Assembly (NCBI GenBank): GCA_043820985.1 | Contig: JBDRDH010000213.1 | Coordinates: 1-64,000, forward strand | Direction of reading: 5' to 3' | DNA: 64,000 nt | From: JAAYXS01 sp043820985 | GTDB taxonomy: Bacteria > Planctomycetota > Phycisphaerae > UBA1845 > Fen-1342 | Translations under genes and position numbers: made by a program | The notes under the pieces: generated by a model | Told to the model about the DNA's origin: nothing | Seen by the model: only the letters and a program-made list of their open reading frames with translations | The model's database searches: none | Shown here: in pieces, positions 41,718-50,069 of the stretch | Layout: every line of letters starts with the position of its first letter | Numbering within the stretch: position 1 is the stretch's first letter

Positions 41718-43022
41718 ATGAAGCTTGGCGATTTAGGGAATGCGTGCGTCGTGGGGCTGCAATGGGGCGATGAGGGCAAGGGCAAAGTCGTTGACCTGCT
41801 CGTTGAGGACTTTGACGTCGTCGTACGCTATGCCGGGGGCGCCAACGCCGGTCATACGGTTGTAATTGGCGAAGAGAAGTTCGCCCTGCATCAACTACCC
41901 AGTGGAATATTGCGCCCGGGTGTGATCAACATTATCACGGGGGGCACCGTCATCGATCCCGCCGGATTATTGGGCGAGATCGAATCCCTGCGAGCGCGGA
42001 AAATAACCGTCGGCGACAACCTGCGCCTCAGCAATCGCGCCCATCTGGTCTTTCCTTATCATCGCCACGAGGATGCCCTGGCCGAGCGTGCCATGTGCTC
42101 TGACAGCCGCTTGGGCACGACCGGTCGTGGCATTGGCCCGTGCTACGCCGACAAGGTTAATCGCCGCTGGGGTGTGCGCATCTGCGAACTGTACCGACCG
42201 GAGGCACTCCGCGAACGATTGAGTGCGATTGTGGCGTATAAGGAGGCGTATTTCTCGGCGGTCTACGAAAGCCGCGAACCGCTGGATGTCGCCGCCATCA
42301 CCGAGGAATATCTGGTTTTTGCCCAACAGCTAAAACCTTACGTGTGTGACACAACCGTCCTGCTGCACGAACTGTTGGGGGCTGGCCGGCGCGTACTGTT
42401 TGAGGGTGCCCAGGGTGGCTTGCTGGATGTCGACCATGGCACCTACCCTTATGTAACCAGTTCGAGCACCGTGGGTTTTGCCAGTGGCGCCGGCGTGCCG
42501 GCCAGCACGGTGCGTTCGGTCGTGGGTGTGCTGAAGTCTTATACAACGCGGGTCGGTGGTGGTCCTTTCCCAACCGAGCTAATGGACGCGATCGGCGATA
42601 CAATCCGCGACCGTGGCGGAGAATACGGCACGACCACCGGGCGCCCCCGGCGTTGTGGGTGGTTCGACGCCGTCGCCGCCAATCATAGTGTGCGCTTCAC
42701 TGGCCCACGTTGCCTGGCGGTCATGCATCTCGATACGCTCTCTGGTATGGAGGAGCTCAAGGTCTGCGTGGCCTACCGCCGGGGTGACGCGTTGCTCAAC
42801 CATTTTCCCGCGGACGCCGGTATTCTGGCGGAAGTTGAGCCGGTCTACGAGACGTTACCAGGCTGGGAGGCTGAGATCGGTGACTGTCGGCGGATGAATG
42901 ACCTGCCGCCGAATGCGCGCCGCTACCTGGAATTCATCAGTGACCGGCTGGGCGTGCCAGTCGGTTTAGTTGGAGTTGGCCCGGGGCGCGAACAGACGAT
43001 CTTCGCCGAGGACGAGGCTTGA
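41718..43022 (+). CDS. purA: Adenylosuccinate synthetase
   Basis: A 434-residue protein from ATG 41718 (GTG 41712 is the alternative). PurA motifs: CVVGLQWGDEGKGKVVDLL (P-loop-like GDEGKGK with catalytic Asp), GGANAGHTV with the catalytic His, LGTTGRGIGPCYADKVNR, FEGAQGGLLDVDHGTYPYVT, SYTTRVGGGPFPTEL and GRPRRCGWFD. It catalyses the GTP-driven joining of IMP and aspartate, the committed step to AMP. It is first in a tight plus-strand run, purA-uppS-cdsA: the uppS ATG lies 2 bases past the purA stop, suggesting coupled translation. Confidence 0.96.
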   Translation: MKLGDLGNACVVGLQWGDEGKGKVVDLLVEDFDVVVRYAGGANAGHTVVIGEEKFALHQLPSGILRPGVINIITGGTVIDPAGLLGEIESLRARKITVGDNLRLSNRAHLVFPYHRHEDALAERAMCSDSRLGTTGRGIGPCYADKVNRRWGVRICELYRPEALRERLSAIVAYKEAYFSAVYESREPLDVAAITEEYLVFAQQLKPYVCDTTVLLHELLGAGRRVLFEGAQGGLLDVDHGTYPYVTSSSTVGFASGAGVPASTVRSVVGVLKSYTTRVGGGPFPTELMDAIGDTIRDRGGEYGTTTGRPRRCGWFDAVAANHSVRFTGPRCLAVMHLDTLSGMEELKVCVAYRRGDALLNHFPADAGILAEVEPVYETLPGWEAEIGDCRRMNDLPPNARRYLEFISDRLGVPVGLVGVGPGREQTIFAEDEA

Positions 43023-43024
43023 CC

Positions 43025-43807
43025 ATGAGCGAGCAATCACCAGCCGAGCACCTGGCGGAACTTGGCTTGAGTGCCGACACTCTGCCACGCCACATTGCCT
43101 TCATCATGGACGGCAATGGCCGCTGGGCTCGGCGGCGGGATCTACCACGTGCGGCTGGCCACGAGCAGGGCGCCGCGGCGGTGGGACCCATTCTCGAGGA
43201 GTGTGGCCGCCTGGGAATCGAGTGCGTGACCCTCTACAGCTTCAGCCATGAAAACTGGAGGCGGCCACCCGAGGAAGTCCAGGCTCTGATGACCTTGTAT
43301 GCCAAGTACCTGGTCATCAAGCGTGACGAACTAATGGAAAACGACGTGCGATTGGTGCAGATCGGTCGCCGGGACGAGTTGCCGGATGATGTGCGCCGCG
43401 AACTCGAAGCCACTATGGAGATAACTAGTCAGAACCGTCGGATGACCATCTGTGTGGCGATGAACTATGGCTCGCGCACTGAAATCGTGGATGCTGTCCG
43501 GCACATCGCCGAGCGCGTCGCCCGCGGTGAGCTGCGCCCGGCGGACATTGATGAAGACACGATCTCCGGACAACTCGACACGGCCGGCCTGCCCGATCCG
43601 GATTTGATGATTCGCTCGGCCGGCGAGATGCGGCTAAGCAATTTTTTACTCTGGCAGCTCAGCTACGCGGAACTATATGTAACCCCCGTACTGTGGCCAG
43701 ACTTCAGCCCCTCTGAGTTGCACGAAGCCCTGCGTAGCTATGCTCGTCGCGAGCGGCGTTTCGGCGCCCTGGGCCCGGCAAATCACGCACCACCCGTCGC
43801 GCCTTGA
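43025..43807 (+). CDS. uppS: Isoprenyl (di-trans,poly-cis-undecaprenyl) diphosphate synthase
   Basis: A 260-residue cis-prenyltransferase. Landmarks are HIAFIMDGNGRWARRR (catalytic Asp and P-loop), AGHEQGAAAV, LYSFSHENWRRPPEEV, VAMNYGSRTEIVDAVRHI, and the end motif PDPDLMIRSAGEMRLSNFLLWQLSYAEL, here given in two parts (PDPDLMIRSAGEMRLSNF; LLWQLSYAEL). It extends farnesyl diphosphate with IPP to the C55 lipid carrier for peptidoglycan and glycan synthesis, using products of the ispA/dxs genes elsewhere in the window. It lies between purA and cdsA in one operon, 6 bases before cdsA. Confidence 0.95.
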   Translation: MSEQSPAEHLAELGLSADTLPRHIAFIMDGNGRWARRRDLPRAAGHEQGAAAVGPILEECGRLGIECVTLYSFSHENWRRPPEEVQALMTLYAKYLVIKRDELMENDVRLVQIGRRDELPDDVRRELEATMEITSQNRRMTICVAMNYGSRTEIVDAVRHIAERVARGELRPADIDEDTISGQLDTAGLPDPDLMIRSAGEMRLSNFLLWQLSYAELYVTPVLWPDFSPSELHEALRSYARRERRFGALGPANHAPPVAP

Positions 43808-43813
43808 ACTTAC

Positions 43814-44785
43814 TTGGAGTACATTAGCCCGGTGCTCAAGCTACGACTGATTTTCGGTGTTTCGCTGGCTGTCCTGCTCATTGGTCTGCTGCTGATCGAT
43901 GGCTGGCTGGCGACGCTTAGCCCGCCCGAGTGGGATATACCCGGCACCAGCTTCAACCTCGGACACTGGATCTATAACGGAGCCATCTGTACCGCGGTCA
44001 TCGTGGTTTTTGCCTGGCTGGCAGCGCGTGAGTTGATTGGTTTTGCACGTGCCTTGGGATATCAGCCACAACGCGGATTGGCAATACTCGGAGCGGTCGG
44101 GCTGGTTTCGATTCCTTTTATCACAAGTAACTGGTCTCTTGAAGGTGGGCGCCCGGGTGACACCTGGGTCATGGCACTGTTGGTTCTCGTCCTCATCCTG
44201 GCTTTTCTGTTCCAGGCCGCGCGCTACCGCACCGAGCAGGTCATGGCCAATATCGCCAGCACGTTGTTCATCGTGTTGTACGTCGGCGGTCTGGGATATT
44301 TCATGAGCCGGCTGCGCATGGACGTCGCGGGACGTGAAAGTATTACGTTGCTGCTGTATTCACTTTTCATCGTGAAGATGACTGATACCGGCGCGTACGT
44401 CACCGGGCGGCTGTGGGGCCGGCACAAGCTGATCGAATGGCTCAGTCCCAAGAAAACCCGCGAGGGATTTATTGGCGGCGTGCTTGTCGCCGTCCTGTGT
44501 GCCCTGGGCATTGGCCACTGGCTGCACAGCAGCGGACTCGCCCACATCGATGCCACGCCAATCCCATACCCCTGGATCCTGGTCGTCTTCGGCTTGCTGA
44601 TGGCGGGCTTTTCCGCCGCCGGCGACCTATGTGCCTCACTGCTGAAGCGTGAAGCGGCAATCAAGGATTCCGGAAAGGCGCTGCCCGGTCTGGGTGGGAT
44701 CATCGACGTGCTCGACTCACCCCTGCTCGCCGCACCGGCGGCGTGGTTTTTCTGGACGCATGTTGTCCAGATACAGGCGGTTTGA
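43814..44785 (+). CDS. cdsA: Phosphatidate cytidylyltransferase
   Basis: A 323-residue polytopic membrane enzyme that makes CDP-diacylglycerol from phosphatidate and CTP. The C-terminal region carries SPKKTREGFIGG, a family landmark, then GLLMAGFSAAGDLCASLLKR, and the signature AAIKDSGKALPGLGGIIDVL followed by DS. The usual signature is PGHGGxxDRxDS, so the His and Arg are replaced by Leu and Val here. The start is uncertain (TTG 43814 or GTG 43832). Its stop TGA 44783-44785 overlaps the first bases of a palindromic element, and the opposing uppP frame runs antisense through its 3' half. Confidence 0.9.
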   Translation: MEYISPVLKLRLIFGVSLAVLLIGLLLIDGWLATLSPPEWDIPGTSFNLGHWIYNGAICTAVIVVFAWLAARELIGFARALGYQPQRGLAILGAVGLVSIPFITSNWSLEGGRPGDTWVMALLVLVLILAFLFQAARYRTEQVMANIASTLFIVLYVGGLGYFMSRLRMDVAGRESITLLLYSLFIVKMTDTGAYVTGRLWGRHKLIEWLSPKKTREGFIGGVLVAVLCALGIGHWLHSSGLAHIDATPIPYPWILVVFGLLMAGFSAAGDLCASLLKREAAIKDSGKALPGLGGIIDVLDSPLLAAPAAWFFWTHVVQIQAV

Positions 44786-45672
44786 CCGGCAGGATGTCGG
44801 TCCCCCAAATGTAGCGCCCGGGCTCTGTCCCGGACGAGACCGGCAGGATGTCGGTCAACCTGTGTGCCGAACCAGCCCGCCATGTATAGCACCAGCACGA
44901 TCACCCCGAGCAGCACGCGATAGACGGCAAAAGGCGTGAAGCGATATCGCTTGACGTAGTCCATGAAGCCCACGACCACGAGCAATGCCACTACGAAGCT
45001 CACCGCCGTCCCCAACAGCACAATGCCGACGCCCGCGGTGCCAAGCTCATCACGCTTGTCGATCAGCGTCTTGGCTGCCGCCCCGAGCATCGTCGGTATT
45101 GCCAGGTAAAACGAGAACTGCGTCGCGACCCGTGGCGTGAGGCCCAGTGCCATGCCGCCCATGATCGTCGCCCCGGCGCGCGAGACACCCGGCCACATGC
45201 TCAGGCATTGAATGATGCCGATTGCGAACGCCTGCCGTAGCGTGATGTCTTCGAGATCCTGCCGCTCGACACGCCGATATTTGCGATCGATGAACTCCAT
45301 GGCCACGGCGCCAACGATCAGCGCCGCCGCCACCGCGACCGGCATGCTCTCGAGCGGGTCGAGGTAGTGCTTGAAGGCCAGCGCCAGCACGGTCGTCGGC
45401 ACCATCGCGACGACGAGCTTGGTGATAATGTTGCGATGTAAGCCGGCGACGGTCGGGTGTAGCGTCCGCCGCCACAGGTCACGCCAGAAATAAACGATAA
45501 CCGCCAGAATCGCGCCGAACTGGCTGACCCATAGCAGGATGCTCCACGGTGAGACTGTGGCGTCCACCCCCAACAGCGGCATGGCAATGACCATGTGCCC
45601 GGTGCTGGATATCGGGAGGAACTCGGTGAGCCCTTCGATGATGCCGAGGATGATTGCCTGAACGAATTCCAA
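44224..45672 (-). CDS. uppP: Undecaprenyl-diphosphatase with an aberrant readthrough C-terminus
   Basis: Residues 1-270 are a typical UppP/BacA: LGIIEGLTEFLPISSTGHM (catalytic Glu region), then CLSMWPGVSRAGATIMGG (PGxSRSxxT-like motif), and LLGVIVLVLYMAGWFGTQ as last helix. UppP dephosphorylates C55-PP to recycle the carrier lipid. Normal proteins end about here. In this copy the frame meets a palindromic element at 44856-44784 and continues without a stop for 212 more residues, mostly antisense to cdsA, to 44224. The extension is Ser/Pro/Arg-rich and has no domain character, so the functional gene is 44863-45672. The start is TTG 45672, 18 bases after pgpA. Confidence 0.88.
   Translation of the reverse strand: MEFVQAIILGIIEGLTEFLPISSTGHMVIAMPLLGVDATVSPWSILLWVSQFGAILAVIVYFWRDLWRRTLHPTVAGLHRNIITKLVVAMVPTTVLALAFKHYLDPLESMPVAVAAALIVGAVAMEFIDRKYRRVERQDLEDITLRQAFAIGIIQCLSMWPGVSRAGATIMGGMALGLTPRVATQFSFYLAIPTMLGAAAKTLIDKRDELGTAGVGIVLLGTAVSFVVALLVVVGFMDYVKRYRFTPFAVYRVLLGVIVLVLYMAGWFGTQVDRHPAGLVRDRARALHLGDRHPAGQTACIWTTCVQKNHAAGAASRGESSTSMIPPRPGSAFPESLIAASRFSSEAHRSPAAEKPAISKPKTTRIQGYGIGVASMWASPLLCSQWPMPRAHRTATSTPPINPSRVFLGLSHSISLCRPHSRPVTYAPVSVIFTMKSEYSSNVILSRPATSMRSRLMKYPRPPTYNTMNNVLAILAMTCSVR
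44784..44856. repeat. Composite palindromic element at the cdsA/uppP junction
   Basis: GACCGGCAGGATGTCGGTC (44784-44802) is a hairpin with 8-bp arms, one G-T wobble and a 3-base loop. A GTAGCG module follows at 44811-44835, then an exact second copy of the 19-mer at 44838-44856. The first ~60 bases match the reverse element upstream of thyX. The element starts inside the cdsA stop codon and ends 6 bases from the last recognisable uppP codon, filling the whole junction between the two convergent genes. Confidence 0.8.
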
Positions 45673-45690
45673 CGCCTGACCCGCCGCTGC

Positions 45691-46221
45691 TCAGTTGCCA
45701 CCAAGTTCCACGCCGAGCCACGCGGCCATGGGCGTCAACCGCCATGCCAATTGCCCGACGAGGTTTGCGTACACCCCCGCCATCAAATCATCCGTCAGAA
45801 TCCCCCAACCGGCCGGTAGACGCTCGAGTTGCCGCGCCGGGGGTGGTTTGATGATGTCCATGATACGGAAGAGCACGAACTGGCCCCCGACCACGCACGC
45901 AAACGTCCACCAATCGCACTGCAAGCTCAGTGGTAGCCAGAGCAATGCCACCCACTGGCCGGCGAATTCGTCCAGCACAAAGTCCTTGGGATCCCCGCTG
46001 GCAAACCGCGCGATCGCCCACTCGCCCCAACGCACCGCCGCCGTTGAACTCAACACAATCCCGACCAGGATGACCGCCTCGATGCTCCAGCGCGCCGCGA
46101 CTGTGTTCGCCAGCAGCCACCAGCCGGCCGCGAAGATCGCCACGGCAACCAACGAACCCCACGTCCCCGGAGCGGGGCGCAGGTGGCCACTGCCCAGGAC
46201 CGTGATGCACGCGGCCTTCAA
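45691..46221 (-). CDS. pgpA: Phosphatidylglycerophosphatase A
   Basis: A 176-residue membrane protein with the PgpA layout: VLGSGHLRPAPGTWGSL at the N-terminus, then GDPKDFVLDEFAGQWVAL, FRIMDIIKPPPARQLERLP, and GWGILTDDLMAGVYANL. These acidic residues bind Mg2+. It removes the phosphate from phosphatidylglycerophosphate to give phosphatidylglycerol. The start appears to be TTG 46221, with no ATG nearby. It lies 20 bases after pgsA, whose product makes its substrate, and 18 bases before uppP: a compact minus-strand operon. Confidence 0.93.
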   Translation of the reverse strand: MKAACITVLGSGHLRPAPGTWGSLVAVAIFAAGWWLLANTVAARWSIEAVILVGIVLSSTAAVRWGEWAIARFASGDPKDFVLDEFAGQWVALLWLPLSLQCDWWTFACVVGGQFVLFRIMDIIKPPPARQLERLPAGWGILTDDLMAGVYANLVGQLAWRLTPMAAWLGVELGGN

Positions 46222-46241
46222 CCTGTCACTACTGGTGCCAG

Positions 46242-46928
46242 TCAGTGTGAATCCCCCTCGCCCTGCGAATCATCGTTGCTCGTCCGCGCTGAATTCACCG
46301 CGGTATCATCCGGGACTGGCTCCTCGCCGTGCAGCGCCGCACTGGTCAGCAGAAATGATTGTGCCCGGCGGAGGTATGCGATGATCGACAGCGCGGTCAC
46401 GATCACGGTCAGCCAGACGCAGGCGGTGCGCAAAGGTGCCAGATATGCCAGGCTTTTCCAGCCAAGCTGCCCAAGGATCACACAAACGGTTGCCGACTGC
46501 ACGAACATCTTGAGTTTGCCAGCCCAGGTGGCGGCAAACTCACGCCCGGTCGACTCCGCGTGCGCGCGAATTCCTGATACCAGAAATTCACGCATCAGAA
46601 TCACGATCACCATCCAGGGCACCACGCCGGTGATATTGTGCCCATCATCCACAAAATTCGGGCCGGCAAAGAGCACAAAGGCCCCACACACCATGACCTT
46701 GTCCACAATCGGATCGAGGACACGGCCGAAGGTGGTAACCTGCTTGAGCGTCCGGGCCAGTAGCCCGTCCAGGATGTCACTCAGGGCCGCTATCAGAAAC
46801 ACCCAGAAGCATACCAACAGGAGCCAGCGAGGATTATTGGCCGCATCGAACAGTGACAATAAAACAAAGAAAATCAGCGCCAGCACTAACCGGCCGAGTG
46901 TGATCTGGTTGGGAATGTTGATCTTCAT
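46242..46928 (-). CDS. pgsA: CDP-diacylglycerol--glycerol-3-phosphate 3-phosphatidyltransferase
   Basis: ATG 46928 gives 228 residues; the 90-codon extension upstream has no family similarity. The CDP-alcohol phosphatidyltransferase signature DG-x2-AR-x8-G-x3-D-x3-D is present as SDILDGLLARTLKQVTTFGR followed by VLDPIVDK. IPNQITLGRLVLA is the typical start, and MREFLVSGIRA is typical of PgsA. Four to six transmembrane helices are evident. The last ~35 residues are a polar acidic tail. The enzyme uses CDP-diacylglycerol from CdsA, encoded convergently 1.5 kb away, to start phosphatidylglycerol synthesis. Confidence 0.93.
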   Translation of the reverse strand: MKINIPNQITLGRLVLALIFFVLLSLFDAANNPRWLLLVCFWVFLIAALSDILDGLLARTLKQVTTFGRVLDPIVDKVMVCGAFVLFAGPNFVDDGHNITGVVPWMVIVILMREFLVSGIRAHAESTGREFAATWAGKLKMFVQSATVCVILGQLGWKSLAYLAPLRTACVWLTVIVTALSIIAYLRRAQSFLLTSAALHGEEPVPDDTAVNSARTSNDDSQGEGDSH

Positions 46929-47312
46929 CGCGACAGCTTCAGGCCACTCCCCCGGCGACCAGCAGTGTAACCGGCCCGGGTGCCGGGCGGAAGCCATCAA
47001 GGTGGCACGTAAAATGCGAGCTTGGAAGGGGATATGGCTGCCCGAGGCGGATTTATAACGGTGCGTTGAGAATTGATATAGCTCAGGCATTCCCAGATGA
47101 TGGGCTGAGGATGGTATAATGTGCATAGCTCTGTCACCATACAGTATGGGGTATAGGTATTGCGGCCCGGAATGAGCGTATAATCCGTCAGAGTTCATAG
47201 CGCCAGAAGACTCTTCAGAACGGCTTCGCTGGCATCCCCGGATTGGCGACGTGGTGAGTCAATCTTCTGGGCTGATTCATTCCACGCTGGCTTAAGTGGC
47301 GCGAAATCCAGG
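46929..47312. other. Divergent promoter region between pgsA and ktrB
   Basis: No gene is credible in these 384 bases; the upstream extension of the pgsA frame lacks similarity. An extended -10 element, TGGTATAAT (47112-47120), faces ktrB, and another TATAAT occurs at 47174-47179 without a recognisable -35. No repeat or riboswitch-like structure was seen. The ktrB ribosome-binding site is the CAGGA just before 47313. Confidence 0.35.
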
Positions 47313-48692
47313 ATGTATAACCTGATCAACAGATTGCGGCACATTGGGAGTATGGTCTTAATGCGCCCGGAAGGACTGATGGCCGCGTCGTTTGCCCTGC
47401 TTATTTTCGTGGGCACAGTCCTGCTGGTCTTGCCCATGGCTCATGTCAGCGGCAGGGTGAACCTGCTCGACGCGCTGTTTACGGCGACCTCAGCGGTTTG
47501 CGTGACAGGCCTGATCGTCGTCGACACCGGGCAGGATTTCACGCGTTTCGGACAAGTTGTGATCCTGGTGCTGATCCAGTTCGGTGGCCTCGGCATAATG
47601 ACCTTTGCGGCTCTGGCCGCCCAGATGTTCGGGCGGCGAGTCTCGTTTCGATCGCAGGCCGTGCTGGCTGATACGTTCTACCAGCGCGAGGCCGCGGGAG
47701 CGCTGAAGAAGAACTTGAAACGAATAGTGGCATTGACACTCGTGTTGGAGCTCGCGGGGGCATGGCTGCTTTACCTGGACTTCCGACATACTGCCAATGG
47801 ACATCCACCGCTGTTTTCGGCGGTGTTTCACTCAATTTCGGCGTTTTGCAATGCCGGATTCTCATTGAACTCCGAGAGCTTCACGCTCTACCGTGGACAC
47901 TTCCTGACGATGTTTACCGTCATAGCGCTCATCGTCTTTGGTGGTTTGGGACACACTGTGGTGTTGGAAACCATACGTCGGATTGGAGGAAGACTGTGGC
48001 GGCGAAGTAGACTTCCAGTTCAATGGAGCCTGAACACTCGCGTGGTGCTGGTCAGTTCCGCGGCCCTGATCGCGGTCGGCACGGTCTTCCTCTTGGTCCT
48101 CGGACTCGGGGAAGACGAGCCAGGCTGGTCAGAGCTATTGCCCAACGCTCTGTTTCAGTCAGTTACGGCGCGGACCGCCGGCTTCAACACGATCGAGATC
48201 AGCGCGTTACCGACGGCGTCGCTGCTCGTGCTGATCGGTCTGATGTTCGTCGGTGGCTCACCGGGCTCCTGCGCCGGCGGAATTAAAACTACCTCGATTG
48301 CTGTTGGGTATGCGTATCTTCGCTCTAAAATCAGGTCGACACCGGATGTAGCTCTGTTTGGTAGACGTTTGCCACGTAGCATTGTGGCCCGCGCCGTGGT
48401 GATCGGCGGACTGGCAATAATCTGGAACGCGCTGGGCTGCGTAATCCTGGCGGCGACGGAATTACCCCAGTGTGGTTTCCCGTTTGAGAGCGTGCTGTTT
48501 GAACAGATTTCAGCCTTCGCGACCGTTGGCTTATCGACAGGTATCACGAGCCAACTGACCGTAATCGGCAAGCTCTGGATCGTGCTGACAATGTTCGTCG
48601 GGCGGTTAGGGCCACTAGCCATGGCCCTGGCGGTAACTCCGCCACGAACAGCGGATGTCCGGCATCCGGAAGAACGCCTGATGATTGGATAA
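47313..48692 (+). CDS. ktrB: KtrB/TrkH-family potassium channel subunit
   Basis: A 459-residue membrane protein with four MPM repeats. The selectivity-filter-like P-loops are TATSAVCVTGLIVV, SISAFCNAGFSLNS, QSVTARTAGFNTIEI and ISAFATVGLSTGITS, each with the conserved filter Gly. The third transmembrane region also has VGGSPGSCAGGIKTTS, the gating-loop area. The short length and single-RCK partner favour KtrB over TrkH. It should form the K+-translocating subunit, driven or stimulated by Na+ in characterised systems. The partner gene starts 8 bases after its stop. Confidence 0.92.
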   Translation: MYNLINRLRHIGSMVLMRPEGLMAASFALLIFVGTVLLVLPMAHVSGRVNLLDALFTATSAVCVTGLIVVDTGQDFTRFGQVVILVLIQFGGLGIMTFAALAAQMFGRRVSFRSQAVLADTFYQREAAGALKKNLKRIVALTLVLELAGAWLLYLDFRHTANGHPPLFSAVFHSISAFCNAGFSLNSESFTLYRGHFLTMFTVIALIVFGGLGHTVVLETIRRIGGRLWRRSRLPVQWSLNTRVVLVSSAALIAVGTVFLLVLGLGEDEPGWSELLPNALFQSVTARTAGFNTIEISALPTASLLVLIGLMFVGGSPGSCAGGIKTTSIAVGYAYLRSKIRSTPDVALFGRRLPRSIVARAVVIGGLAIIWNALGCVILAATELPQCGFPFESVLFEQISAFATVGLSTGITSQLTVIGKLWIVLTMFVGRLGPLAMALAVTPPRTADVRHPEERLMIG

Positions 48693-48700
48693 GGTGATCC

Positions 48701-49360
48701 ATGATGAAACAGATGGTGGTGATAGGACTGGGGCAATTCGGGGCGCATCTGGCTCGACAACTGACTGCCCAACACTGCGAAGTGTTGGCGGTGGACATCG
48801 ACGATTCCCGCGTGGCTGAGTTGCGCGATGAAGTGCATCGCGGACTGATCGGGGACGCCCGAAACATGAAGACGTTGGAGATGGCCATTATGTCGACCGT
48901 CGACGAGGTCGCGGTGTGCCTGGGCGACCACATGGAACCAAGTATCTTATGCACGCTGCATTTGACTGAGCTTGGTGTGAAGAGAATTTTGGCCACGGCG
49001 ATTAACCAGGACCACGCCAACATCCTGCAACGTGTAGGCGCTCACGAGGTAATCTTCCCTGACCTGGAAACCGCCGAGCGCACGGCCCGCCGCATGGCCA
49101 ATCCGCATCTGCTGGATTACTTCCCCTTCGCCGAAGAGTATCGGATCATGGAGATCATGGTACCGAGATCGCTCACGGGGAAGGCGTTGCACGACTCGGG
49201 CATGCGCCACGCATACAAGCTGCTCCTACTCGCGATCAAGGACGGCGGGACGGGCGAGTATCATTTCATGCCTGACGCGGAATGTGTGCTTGGAGATGGT
49301 GATCTTCTATTCCTGCTGGGCCGCGAGATGGACCTGGCCCGCTTCTCGGTGTTGAAGTAG
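48701..49360 (+). CDS. ktrA: KtrA/TrkA-family potassium uptake regulatory protein
   Basis: A 219-residue cytoplasmic protein. The RCK_N Rossmann domain has VIGLGQFGAHLARQL (GxGxxG near residues 8-13) and an acidic ribose-binding residue after LAVDIDD; VCLGDHMEPSILCTLHL and LATAINQDHANILQRVGAHE are typical. The RCK_C domain (about 140-219) ends with GDGDLLFLLGREMDL. One RCK pair per chain is the KtrA form; octameric rings bind ATP/ADP and gate KtrB. It is encoded directly after ktrB in one operon, start ATG 48701. Confidence 0.93.
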   Translation: MMKQMVVIGLGQFGAHLARQLTAQHCEVLAVDIDDSRVAELRDEVHRGLIGDARNMKTLEMAIMSTVDEVAVCLGDHMEPSILCTLHLTELGVKRILATAINQDHANILQRVGAHEVIFPDLETAERTARRMANPHLLDYFPFAEEYRIMEIMVPRSLTGKALHDSGMRHAYKLLLLAIKDGGTGEYHFMPDAECVLGDGDLLFLLGREMDLARFSVLK

Positions 49361-49495
49361 CCGATCCGCGACTCAGACGGTTGGGAGCGGTGATGTGATC
49401 GACCCCGACTATCATGGCTGATGTTTGCCGAGGCTACTCCTGAGGCCTACATGCGGTAATTATGCCCCAATCGTCGACTGCCGGACCCATATCCA

Positions 49496-49900
49496 TTAAA
49501 GGCATTGTTGCGATTGGCGAATTTCCAGCAAATGGCCGACCGGGTCACTCAGCAGCAACCATTCATCAGTCAGTCCCAGCCCGCGATGGCGCGCATACGA
49601 CCAGCCGTATTCACTCAAGCGTTTCTCCAGGGTGGCCAGCGACGGTACCACCAGCGTCAGTCGGCGACGCATCGGATCGACATAGGGATCGTGCCGGTAT
49701 TGAAAGTACAGACCGGCCCGCGGATTACCCACGCCCCGCCCCCCGGGGATCTGGTCGCGCGGCGGCCAGGGCGGCAGGCCGAGCAACTGGCAATAAAAGT
49801 GCATCACGCGCGCCTGTAGCTCGTAGGGTATCTCCACGTGCAGCTCGCGCACGCAGTGCACTTCCGGGGTGTTGGCGCGCGTCCGGATCAATATCGTCAT
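49496..49900 (-). CDS. VOC/glyoxalase-fold protein
   Basis: ATG 49900 gives 134 residues; a TTG at 49924 is possible. The paired beta-alpha-beta-beta-beta pattern of the vicinal oxygen chelate fold can be followed: CVRELHVEIPYELQARVMHFY with QLLGLPPWP, then the RAGLYFQYRHDPYVDPMRRRL strand, then LEKRLSEYGWSY, and DEWLLLSDPVGHLLEI with the usual DPxGHxxE end. Members bind a metal and include glyoxalases, dioxygenases and antibiotic-resistance proteins; the substrate is unknown. It converges on ktrA, 135 bases from its stop. Confidence 0.75.
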   Translation of the reverse strand: MTILIRTRANTPEVHCVRELHVEIPYELQARVMHFYCQLLGLPPWPPRDQIPGGRGVGNPRAGLYFQYRHDPYVDPMRRRLTLVVPSLATLEKRLSEYGWSYARHRGLGLTDEWLLLSDPVGHLLEIRQSQQCL

Positions 49901-49947
49901 TAGTGGCAATTTAGCGGAATTCAACCGAGGATTGAAGAGTAAATATT

Positions 49948-50003
49948 GCCGGGAGGGCGAGCCTCCCGGCGAGCCGCGGCTCGGCAGGAGCCGCGCCCTC
50001 CCA
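49948..50003. repeat. GGGAGGC-type palindromic repeat cluster
   Basis: GCCGGGAGGGCGAGCCTCCCGGC is a self-complementary unit, followed by CGGCTCGGCAGGAGCCGCGCCCTCCC. Both belong to the family seen at 1327-1452, here in the opposite orientation. The cluster lies between the VOC gene and the FGG-repeat protein gene. Confidence 0.65.
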
Positions 50004-50069
50004 TGGTTCGTGCCAGACCATACGACGTTGTAAAGACGGATTCGATGCTACAGAAGAACGTGAAATGCT

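Noticed and set aside
46929..47198. A 90-residue N-terminal extension of pgsA
   Set aside because: The family start IPNQITLGR lies right after ATG 46928, and the extension has no signal, domain or conserved feature.
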